NCBI RefSeq assembly: GCF_036785885.1
Contig: NC_092314.1
Coordinates: 16,327,638-16,391,637 of the forward strand
Direction of reading: 5' to 3'
Length of the DNA: 64,000 bases
Source: Coffea arabica
Taxonomy: Eukaryota > Streptophyta > Magnoliopsida > Gentianales > Rubiaceae
A model generated the notes under the pieces. That model was not told the DNA's origin, ran no database searches, and worked only from the letters and a program-made list of their open reading frames with translations. Positions within the stretch are counted from its first letter, which is position 1. Each line of letters opens with the position of its first letter. The translations under genes and the position numbers were made by a program. Shown piece after piece: positions 55,405 to 64,000 of the stretch.

Positions 55405-56651
55405 ATGGCTCCGAAAAAAGCCACTCCGTCTAAGGCATAGGCTTCCAACCCTCGTAAGAGGCGGGCCCCAATTCAATCCCCCACTAGATCACGGTTAGGT
55501 CTATCTAGGAGTACATTGTCTCCTGGGGTGTGGGGGGAACCTTTAAAAGACCTCCCATCTGAGCAGAAGGAGCGGTTGAGCTCCTTGGTGGTATGTCCGT
55601 TCGTCTCGTGCAAGTGTTTCTATCCCCCGATCCTCGACTAGTTGAACATTGCTAAGGAAGTAGAGCAGTTGTTCACTGCCATTGGGTGGGAACGGTATCT
55701 GGTTATTGACTATCCTTTGTATGAGGAGCTCTCTGTATGAATTTTACACCACCTTCTATTTTGAGAAATCTGATTCTCTAGTTTTAGACACACCGGGGAT
55801 GATCAAATATAGGTTGCGGGGTACCCCACAGGAACACTCTATTAATGAGTTTAACGTGATTTTGGAATTTGTGAGTGAGGATACCCTCACCTCCGGGACT
55901 TACATCAACAGTGCTTGTGATCACCTAACCCTTTGCGAGCAACTATATCGAAATATGGAGTGTGTGATCCACAGACATTCAACTCTACAATCCGAGTCAA
56001 TCTAGGGTCTCGTACCTTAAGGATCCTGTGCTGAAAGTTATCTACAGATTCCTGGCCTATAATTTCTTGGGCCGGAAAGATTCATCCGACACTTTCGCCA
56101 AAGCTGAATTTTAATTCCTCTGGTGTATGCGTAATAAGGTACATGTCAACTTTGGTTGTTGGGTGGCCTCTCAGTTGCAGTCCGTCCTTTGCAAGCGGCA
56201 CAAGCCCTTGATTATGGGATCGCTCATCATTCACTTGGCCATCCGTTTGGGGGTATTGGACCTTGATAAGGACCATAAGCTCACTATGGCTCGCGAGCTT
56301 GAGCTTTTGGATTTGCGCAGTTTAGAGCGAATAGGCGTCATTCGCAAGATGGGTGATGCCTATCAGATAACGCCTCCAGGAGATGGTGTGCCTCAACCTC
56401 GGGTCCCTCCCACTACGCCCACCTCTGAGGCTGGTCAGGCGGGTCTTTCTTCCTCCGCTACTCCATCTTCTTGGGGCACTCACTTCCGTACTCTACAGGA
56501 CTCGATTCATGAGTTGGGCGACCGAGTTGAGCATCTGGATAAGGATAACCGCCTCGCCGCCTTGCAAGTCCATTCTACTATTCAGACAGAAAATCTGGCA
56601 GCCTTCTTTGCCCATATTGGCTTTCAATCGCCTCATCCTTCTCTCCCATAA
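55405..56651 (+). pseudogene. ORF3 of element B (post-integrase extra ORF)
   Basis: Starts MAPKKATPSKA at 55405, with a basic N terminus (NPRKRRAP). The conserved middle has FYTTFYFE, DTPGMIKYRLRGTPQEHSINEFNVILEF and NSACDHLTLCEQ. The C-terminal part (56127-56651) has VNFGCWVASQL, LAIRLGVLDLDKDHKL, LELLDLRSLERIGVIRKMGDAYQI, a Ser/Pro/Thr-rich linker, and a coiled-coil-like LQDSIHELGDRVEHLDKDNRL. Stops at 55438, about 55640 and about 56113, and a shift near 55690, break it. No signal peptide or transmembrane segment is seen, so an envelope role is not supported. The function is unknown. Confidence 0.7.
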
Positions 56652-56724
56652 TGCTTTTGGGCACTCGTTTGGCCTTCAGGGAAGCTCAATTTCCTTTCTT
56701 TTTTATTTCTGTTTTTCTTTACTT

Positions 56725-56766
56725 CATTGAGGACAATGTAGATTTCCGATGTGGGGGGGGGGAGTA
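56725..56766 (+). other. Internal copy of the polypurine-tract motif (element B)
   Basis: CATTGAGGACAATGTAGATT then TCCGATGTGGGGGGGGGGAG, 1255 bp upstream of the terminal copy and just after ORF3. Confidence 0.65.
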
Positions 56767-57980
56767 GTTCTAGCTCTTTAGGTTTGATAGAAAAGAAAAA
56801 AAAACAAAAAATAAGAAAAAAAGGAAAAAAATAAGAAAAAAAGAAATATATATGCTGAGTTCATTTGGCTACAGTTGAAAATGTCTAGAACTTGATACTA
56901 TTATGATGATTGCAATTACTGTACAAGCATGAGCAGTGATATTATGTGGTTAAATGTCTTGTCTTCTTAATAATGAAATTGAATGATGAAGTTTGCAAGA
57001 CTTGGCAATTAATATCCTGTTGTGAGCTATCGAGCCAATGAGCATTGCATTGATAACTGCTCTATGTTCTTCATTGAGTAATATCATACATGATTTGATT
57101 GTTCTAGAACTTGTTTTGTTATGCATATCAAGACCACATACCTGAATTTGATGCATTAGAATGATAAGGGCACTTAGGTTAACCATTTTTGCTTTCTAAA
57201 AGCCAACTTTCATCAGATCTCCCTTAATTGACCATGGTTGAACCTATATCTTTTCTTTATTAATAACCCATATCGTTGCCCCTAAACCTGTTATGTTCGA
57301 GCCCTATTTGTTTTTACCCCGTGTCAAAGGAATGTCTTAATTTCAGTGCATGATGATTTCGAATTGTGTTGAAAGAGGATGATTGAAGTTAGCAAGTGTG
57401 TCTATATTTCCATGTAGTTGTGTGTATTTGAAAAAAAGAAAAAAAGAGAAGAAAAAAAAGAGAAAAAGAAAGAGTTATGAAGTGCTATTGTCAATATATG
57501 TTATGTTGAGATAATTGGGTGAAACCCTTGGTTGCGCTGGCACTTGCTAATTTCTTGAAAAAATTTATGGGTATGCTTTGAAAAGATCATCGAATTGAAG
57601 AAGGAAACTGGGATTCATGCAGCGGGTCAATGGTATTTCCTTTGATATAACAAGCTTAAATTACCTATTTAATCCAATCCGTGCATGAGCCCCATTACAA
57701 GCCGCATCAAGACCTTTTGATTTTTGCATTAAATTTGGTTTTGGTAGTGGCGATGTGATATATTAGTAAACATATGGTAACGTCATTTTATCGTGTAGTG
57801 AGAGTAACCCCTTGTGTCTCATGTCAGAGTGATGAGTTCATATATATTATTCTATAAGAGAGGGTTAAGTTTTGAAATTTCTGAATTTGATGACATTGTT
57901 AGGAGGATAGGACACTTGTACTCACATGTTAGGCTGCTACGTGTGTGTAGCTATAATTGTATCTCTGAGCTTTGAAATAC
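56767..57980 (+). other. Non-coding spacer of element B
   Basis: A-rich low-complexity runs lie at 56790-56850 and 57430-57475. Nothing coding is seen. Confidence 0.6.
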
Positions 57981-58014
57981 TTGAGGACAAGCATTGTCTT
58001 GGTGTAGGGGGATT
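57981..58014 (+). other. Terminal polypurine tract of element B
   Basis: TTGAGGACAAGCATTGTCTT then GGTGTAGGGGGATT stands directly before the LTR's TG at 58015. Confidence 0.85.
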
Positions 58015-59364
58015 TGATAGTGAGACAATTATGCATTTTATTTGATGGTATTTGGTCTCAATATTGGCCACTTATTATACAAAGTAATGGGTTTCTGTTC
58101 ATAATTGGTATTTGTGCCAGTTGCAAGCAATTCGTGTCAAAAGTGATGAAAAGAGACCAATTTCCAGAAGACCATTCATTCTGAAGCGTGCCCACGTCAG
58201 AGATTGCAGAGTTACGTCCAAAAAAACAGACAGCGGGACTTATCCCTGGAAGCTCGCCACTATTTTTTAGAGTTGTGTAGGATTAGAAAACATGTTTAGA
58301 GAATATTTTGGCAACAAATCAAGGAGAAAAATAAGAAAAGGGATCTCCTATAGATACAAATACATATTTGGCAAAAGGTGGTGGTGGCGCAAAAACTTTA
58401 AACAGGACAACAATAGACTAGTAATTTAGATCTTTGTCTTTATCTTTTCCTTCAGATCGTGAGTTAGAGACTAGCGGCTATCCCTTTTACTTTTTCATCA
58501 ACTAAATTCGATTGAAGTCTTCTATTGCATCATCGTTATGAGACAAGGCTAAGTTCCTTTATCTAGTTGAGAAATAATCAAAACCCGGTGCATGGACAAT
58601 TGTGAGATCTTTTTAATTATTCTACGCTATTTTAAACTCTGCGTTAGTACGCATTTAATTATTCTTTATTTTAATAGGCTATTATTGTTTGGATTTATTG
58701 GATTAATATGGCCAGTTGTTTAATTGTCTGAACCATATTCTGTCAATTAGGATGATGGTGCATATCACTTGATTGTCTTAAAATTTGTGAGGAATGACAC
58801 AATTTAATTGCCTCGCAAGTAATTTATATGTTTTGTAGAAATAGTTAATCTAGTTTAAATGAACCCGCATGTATGTTTGTTAGTTAGAATTGGGTCTTTC
58901 TAATTTCTAAAGTTGTGAATAGATTAAATCCTATGAGCGTCTCTGAGGTTACTATTTTACAAAGGAGTAGTTAAGAGCACCTCTGGACTACCTTATAACT
59001 AAGGAGAGATTGGTAGTTGGCGGTTGCTGAATTGCTAGAATCAATTTACTTATGAACGTGTGAATTAATCCAGGTATCTATGATTAATTGCGTGAGCCGA
59101 TGCCGAAATTATTTTCTTAATTAGGTTGTATCAATTAATTGTTTATTATACCCTTTAGCTACTACACTATTTGCGAAGTGGAAATTCAATACCCCTTACA
59201 TCTTTAATTTGTTCTTTATATCTCCCTTCCTAAAATCCCCCAAATTATCTGTGTAATAAATCTACCAGTTCCCTGAGGAGACGATCTTATTCACCACTAT
59301 ATTCATTTAGTTTTGAGAGTAGGTATTGATATAAATTTTATTTTTGGTAGTTTTACAGCCACCA
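58015..59364 (+). repeat. 3' LTR of element B (1350 bp)
   Basis: It runs from TGATAGTGAGACAATTATG to ACAGCCACCA and is collinear with 40272-41638. The 32-nt module is at 58162-58193. The AATAG target copy follows. Confidence 0.94.
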
Positions 59365-59369
59365 AATAG

Positions 59370-60520
59370 TGGGTTGAGGGGAAGAAGTGTTGGTTTTGGA
59401 TTTCTTTTTTACTTGCTTTTCGCCATTGGGTAACAAGGGAACGAGAATAAGCAAAAAATCAAGGTCACACCCTTAAACCAACGGATAGACACTAGGTACG
59501 CGTGGAGTACTAAATGTGCAAGTCAGAACCTAAATTAGAGCAATCAAAATCTGCCCATTGCCAAGTTCAATAGCAAAATCCCCAAACACAGGCTACACGC
59601 ACAAGAAATTAGACAAACAACACAAGAGATAGGAAAATATGGATTCAAAGCATCCCGAATAGTCACAAAATATTTGTCATCAGCTACCAAATAATGTCTC
59701 TGTCCTCAGCTACGACAAAATAGAAAGTGCAGGAAAGATATAATCTGACTTGGGGCAATGGCGACACACAGTAAGAAGCACGGTAATGGCTGTGACTTGG
59801 GATCTCAAACGACGGTAGGGGATGACGAAGGCGGCCAATAAAATTTCCAAGAGAACAGCCAATGCAGTTGGAAGCTACGTCGACGGATTGATGGCAGCAT
59901 ACGGCGGCTCCGCAGCCCGATCGGCGAACCGCAACTGTGACAGCGTCCCAGCGGCAACCAACGGCAGACAGCAGCAGCGAACGGCTACGATAGACAACGA
60001 AGGGGTGACGAACCAGTGGCGGCGAGTGACGATTAGCAACGATTGACGCAATAGCAATAGTAGAGGCGATGACAGTGGTGCTGCGTGACATTAGCGGTGG
60101 CGGCAGGAAAGCGACGCGGGAAGCGACGCGGGAAGCGAGAGAAAACAGAAGACCAGTGGTGGCAGCGATGCGGCGCGACTAACTGGACAGTAGCAACAGC
60201 GACGGTCAGCAGCTATGGACGACGACGGTAGCGACGAGCAGTGAATGACGAGGTAGCAGCGGCAGCAGCAACGGCAGCGACACGGTGAGCAAGACGGCAA
60301 TGATTGGCTGCGGGGTGCGGTGCACCAATAGGAGAGCAAGAGCACGACAGCTGCAGCAGCAGGAAAAGGATAAAAGGGGAAGAAGGAAAGAAAGAAAAAG
60401 AAAGAAAAAAATAGGGCAACCGTTGTTTTTTTATTTTTATTTGTTTAAATGATAGAAAGTAAGAAATGGCAATATTGTCCTTTTACCCCCCTTTTTTTTT
60501 AAAATCACTGCATTAGATGT
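59370..60520 (-). other. Spacer of element A with GC-rich leader and pyrimidine tract
   Basis: On the sense (minus) strand a C/T tract (60365-60415) runs into GC-rich CTGCTGCCG-type sequence (60050-60360). This is the counterpart of 54700-55110 and 46430-46790. Open frames here are composition artefacts. Confidence 0.55.
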
Positions 60521-60628
60521 GGACACACCTAACTGCTCTCGAGTCTTTTGACCAACTCTTGAAAATTAAGTTTATTAAGTGTGACCACATGACATGGGCA
60601 CGTCTAACTATTAGAGAGTCTTCTGCCC
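60521..60628 (-). repeat. Two 33-nt modules in tandem (element A spacer)
   Basis: On the sense strand the copies are at 60596-60628 (GGGCAGAAGACT...GACGTGCCC) and 60521-60553 (GGTCAAAAGACT...GGTGTGTCC), 75 bp apart, the same period as in element B. Confidence 0.65.
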
Positions 60629-60715
60629 GCAGATGAAAATTGCCTTCCTTAGGCGTGCCTAATTGGCATGGGCACGCCTAACTGGTAGCTATCAAATAAA
60701 GAAAATTGTAAATTC

Positions 60716-60761
60716 TTGGGTTGGCTCTTAAACAGCGCTTTTCTTTAACGTCTTTGGCTAG
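60716..60761 (-). other. Post-pol motif, hairpin partly lost (element A)
   Basis: The minus strand reads CTAGCCAAAGACGTTAAAG, AAAAGCGCTGT, then TTAAG-AGCCAA-CCCAA. The block is conserved, but one stem side has decayed. It follows the integrase stop at 60779. Confidence 0.55.
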
Positions 60762-60778
60762 ATTGAGTTGAAAACTCT

Positions 60779-61960
60779 TCAATCTATATAGATGGGATCC
60801 TCTAGGTGCATGAATTTGACTTCTTCTAATGCAAAGCCGTCATAGTAGGGCTTAAGGCGATGACCATTCACCACGAATTTCTTTCCCATTTTCAAAATTT
60901 GAATTTCAACTGCACCATAGTGAAAGACATTAGTAATAACAAATGGACCTATCCAATAATATCGCAATTTACCTGAGAAGAGTTTAACCTTGGAATGATA
61001 GAGAATGATTTTTTGCTTAATTTCAAAAGTTTTCTGTGAAAATTGTTGATCATGAAAAACCTTATTTCTCTCTTTGTAGATCATGGCATTTTCGTACGCT
61101 TCATTACTTAACTCTTCCAACTATTGCAATTGAAGCTTCCTCTGCACTCCCGCTTCAACCAAGTCCATATTACATTGTTTAACAGCCCAGAATGCCTTAT
61201 GTTCCAATTCAATGGGAAGATGGCATGACTTCCCAAATACTAACCTATAGGGAGACATCCCAATAGGCATTTTGTATGCTGTCTTATATGCTCAAAATGC
61301 ATCCTACAGTCTTGAACTCCAATCTTTCCTATTAGGGTGAACCATTTTCTCCAAGATGGATTTAATCTCTTTATTCAAAATTTCAACCTACCCATTTGTT
61401 TGAGGGTGATACGACGTAGAAGTTTTGTGAATAACACCATACTTGCAGAGTAGAGCCGTAATCACCCTATTACAAAAGTGCTTTCCTCTATCACTGACCA
61501 TGGCTCTCGGCATCCCAAAGCGAACAAAAAAAAGAGATTTTACAAAGTCTGCAACTACTTTTGAATCATTAGTCCGGATGGCTTTTGCTTCCACCCATTT
61601 CAAGACATAGTCGACAGCCAATAAACAAAAAATTATAGGAGGACGGAAATGGGCCCGTAAAGTAGATATCCCATACTTCAAAATTTTCACAAAAGAATAT
61701 GGGGTTTTGGGGCATGTGGTCTCTACAGGAAACATTGCCTACCCTCTGACATCTATCGTAAGATTTACAGAATAGGTATGCATCTTTGAACAGGGTAGGC
61801 CAATAAAAACTAACTCTCCAACACCTTACGAGCTGTTTTTTTTTGTCCAAAATGATCGCCACATGCATAAGAATGACTAAAAGTTAAAATAGAAGTAAAT
61901 TCATTTTCACTTATGCATCTTCTCATTACTTGATCTGCACAATACTTCCAGAGATATGGT
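60779..61960 (-). pseudogene. Integrase of element A
   Basis: A zinc-binding part (ACGDHFGQ, CKSYDRCQRVG), core with LKWVEAKA, MVSDRGKHFCN (second Asp) and TSYHPQTNG, and a C-terminal ELSNEAYENAMIYKERNK, GKLRYYWIGPFVITNVFHYGAVEI. Frames change at about 61690, and stops follow the PQTNG motif and near 61120. The first core Asp region is damaged (AVDYVLKWVEAK). Confidence 0.88.
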
Positions 61961-62050
61961 CGTCACATATATAATACTTAGCATCACTCTTGAGTTTGTC
62001 CTTTTTCGTTTTTGACCAACCTGTAGGAAACTGATTAGTGACCAGATAGT

Positions 62051-62560
62051 TTACCATAACTGCAAACCAAGGGAGAGATGATTGAAGAGAAAATAATGCT
62101 CATCAGGAAAAGTCTCTCGTAAAGAAAAGTCCTCTTTTGCAATAGGCAATCTGCTCAGATGATTAGCAAATAGATTTTCTGCCCCTCTTTTATCTCGAAT
62201 TTCCAAATCAAATTCTTGTAGCAGTAATATCCACCGGATCAACCTTGGCTTTGCTTTTTTTTTTTTATCATCAAATACTATAACGCTGCATGATCAGAAT
62301 ATACAATCACTTTACCTCCTAACAAGTAAGACCTCAATTTTTCTAAGGGAAAAATAACAGCTAAAAGCTTTTTTTCTATAGTGGAGTAATTCAATTGAGC
62401 TCCATTTAATGATTTCGAAGCATAATAGATTACATGAGCAATTTTTCTAACTTTTTGCCCCAAGACCGCTTCCATTGCCATGTCACTTGCATCACACATG
62501 ATCTCCAACGGAAGATTCCAGTCCAGAAGCTAGATAATCAGTGGTGAAGTTAATGGCTCT
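62051..62560 (-). pseudogene. RNase H of element A
   Basis: MCDASDMAMEAVLGQ (first Asp), YYASKSLNGAQLNYSTIEKKLLAV (Glu), [16 protein letters not shown] (Asp), then [31 protein letters not shown] run at about 62260 shifts the frame. Confidence 0.87.
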
Positions 62561-63491
62561 TTCAACTTGTTAAATGCCTACTTGCAATCATTGTTGAATT
62601 CAAATGGCATATCTTTCTGCAAGAGTTTGAACAGGGGGCCCCAATTTTTGAGAAGTCTTTAATGAATCTGCGATAGAAACCTACATGTCCCAAAAAAGAA
62701 CGCACTTCCTGCATGCTTGCGGGGTAAGGTAGGGAAGAAACAAGATCTATCTTGGTTTTGTCTATTTCAATGCCCTTAGATGATACCACGTGACCTAAAA
62801 CTATCCCACGCTTAACCATGAAATGTCATTTTTCCCAATTAAGCACTAATTTAGTTTCAATGCATCTTCTTAAAATCAAAGTCAGATTATCAAGACACTC
62901 ATCAAAACTATCATCATAGACACTGAAGTCATCCATAAATACTTCTATTATTTTCTCCACATACTTAAAAACAATGCTTACCATACATCTTTGGAAAGTT
63001 GTCGGTGCATTACACAGTCCGAAGGGCATTTTTCTATAGGCAAAGGTACCAAACGAGCATATGAATGTTGTTTTTTCTTGGTCCTCCGGCACTATAGCAA
63101 TCTGAAAATAATCTGAAAAATCATTTAAGAAGCAATAGTAAGCTCAACAGGTCAATCTTTCAATCATCTGATCAATAAAGGAAAGAGGGTAGTAGTCTTT
63201 TTTAGTCACTGCATTGAGCTTGCGGTAGTCTATGCACTGACGCCATTTGGCAGGCTTGCGAACTGGAACAAGTCCACTTTCATGGTTTGTTTCTACCATT
63301 AGTCCAGCTTTCTTCGGGACTACTTGCACCGGGCTAACCCACTGATTATCGGAGATAGCAAAAACTATCCCCACATTGAGAAGTTTAAGTATCTCATTTT
63401 TCACCACTTCCATCATCATAGGATTTAATCTCCTTTGCGCTTGATGTACCGGCTTTGCATCCTCTTCAAATCTAATTTGATGCATGCACAA
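62561..63491 (-). pseudogene. Reverse transcriptase of element A
   Basis: MCMHQIRFEEDAKPVHQAQRRLNP, WVSPVQVVPKKAG, WRQCIDYRKLNAVTKKDYYPLSFIDQMIERL, then a shift near 63140, FAYRKMPFGLCNAPTTFQRCM, VFMDDFSVYDDSF (catalytic MDD), VLGHVVSSKGIEIDKTKIDLV and FLGHVGFYRRFIKDFSKI. The motif set fits the Athila/Tat branch of gypsy. Confidence 0.9.
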
Positions 63492-64000
63492 GGATGGACT
63501 TATGCCTTTGATATCTACAATTGACTATTCTATCACCTCTTTGTGTTGTCAAAGTACTCTTATCAGCTTTTCTTTTTGGACGGTTGACAATTTGGCGGCA
63601 ATTATGACGGAAAGGGTTTTTTCATCACCAAAATATACATATTTGAGATGATCTAGCAGAGGTTTCAATTCCGCCACTGGTGCCTACACCACAGAAGGCA
63701 GCAACTTTTGATGAGATTTAGGCATAAACGGGGATGCAAGTTCATACCTCTTTGTAGTAGGTACTAGTGATTGCAGTGATCCAACCATGTGCTTCAATTC
63801 TGCACTTATCTCCACATCATAAGTTGTTTGCGCTCATCCCTGCCACTCAACTCAAAAACTTTCTGGACCATGGGGTTGATCACACTTACGGCAAAAACGG
63901 CGTAAGATTCAAATGGATATTTCATGACATCAAATATATTAAAGTGAACCACCTCCCCATCAAACTCTATTATAAGGGTACCCTTTTTTAATCAATATTT
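63492..64000 (-). pseudogene. Protease-RT linker of element A, running off the window
   Basis: Near the edge the minus strand encodes FDGEVVHFNIFDVMKYPFE, the counterpart of FDGETVTFNIFDTLKYP in element B. Stops occur between this and RT. Protease and gag should follow to the right. Confidence 0.7.

Larger units (their letters stand above)
40272..59364 (+). mobile_element. Ty3/gypsy element B (Athila-like), split by element C
   Basis: Complete in layout: LTR 40272-41638, tRNA-Asp primer site, gag, protease, (element C 43841-51081), RT, RNase H, integrase, spacer, ORF3, polypurine tract, LTR 58015-59364, with perfect AATAG target repeats. Without C the element would be about 11.8 kb. It sits in ORF3 of element A in opposite orientation. 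Every coding domain carries stops or frameshifts. Confidence 0.94.
36273..64000 (-). mobile_element. Ty3/gypsy element A (outermost, Athila-like), split by element B
   Basis: Minus-oriented. The 3' LTR is at the left, ORF3 at 38939-40271, then element B (40272-59364) interrupts, then spacer, integrase, RNase H, RT and the protease-RT linker up to the window edge. gag, protease and the 5' LTR lie outside. If the element is complete, the 5' LTR should be followed by a copy of the 5 bp before the left LTR (ATAAT, 36268-36272). All coding parts are broken. Confidence 0.88.

Noticed and set aside
55405..56651. Envelope gene reading for ORF3
   Set aside because: The position suits it, but no signal peptide or transmembrane segment is visible; left as unknown function.
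59684..60419. Ala/Arg/Cys-rich frames on both strands
   Set aside because: GC-rich triplet-like spacer of element A; open by composition only, with a matching non-coding region in elements B and C.

Overview
The window is nuclear DNA from a flowering plant, most likely a woody eudicot. It carries intron-split LRR receptor kinases of the FLS2/EFR/Xa21 type, A/T-rich spacers, and plant lineages of Ty1/copia, Ty3/gypsy, hAT, LINE, SINE and MITE elements. The species cannot be named from the sequence alone. There are no bacterial-style operons, CRISPR arrays, rRNA genes or tRNA genes.

Layout. 1-2.3 kb: the tail of a gypsy LTR, a SINE-like insert, an orphan exon-like fragment, and a gypsy fragment with an internal deletion. 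2.3-36 kb: a decayed tandem array of LRR receptor kinase genes, all on the minus strand. Copy 1 (2696-6104) is the only intact gene. Copy 2 (9207-17395) has a copia element in its transmembrane codons, a one-base frameshift and a kinase deletion. A third copy survives only as a 3' tail (about 22555-22830). The last copy (30203-34816) has several frameshifts. Between the copies lie a MITE with 8-bp target repeats (7466-8190), a decayed hAT transposon (about 17992-21977) and a gypsy remnant whose LTR is split by a 5'-truncated LINE (22830-28990). A SINE (35263-35484) sits upstream of the last copy.

36-64 kb: a three-level nest of related Ty3/gypsy elements, probably Athila lineage (two primer sites match tRNA-Asp, and there is an extra ORF after integrase). 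Element A (minus strand, 3' LTR at 36273, continuing past the right edge) is split by element B (plus strand, 40272-59364, perfect AATAG target repeats). B is split by element C (minus strand, 43841-51081), which lies within B's pol region. C has lost RT, RNase H and integrase and so depended on a relative to move.

The gypsy elements share non-coding structure that ordinary annotation does not explain: a second copy of the terminal polypurine-tract motif just after the extra ORF, a hairpin motif directly after pol (with one compensated stem change), a 32-33 nt GGGCAG...TGCCC module repeated in tandem in the spacer, and a pyrimidine-rich then GC-rich leader ahead of the extra ORF. These shared signals are the strongest candidates for an undescribed system. 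They could control reverse-transcription priming, packaging, or separate expression of the third ORF, and could let defective elements such as C use the machinery of intact relatives.
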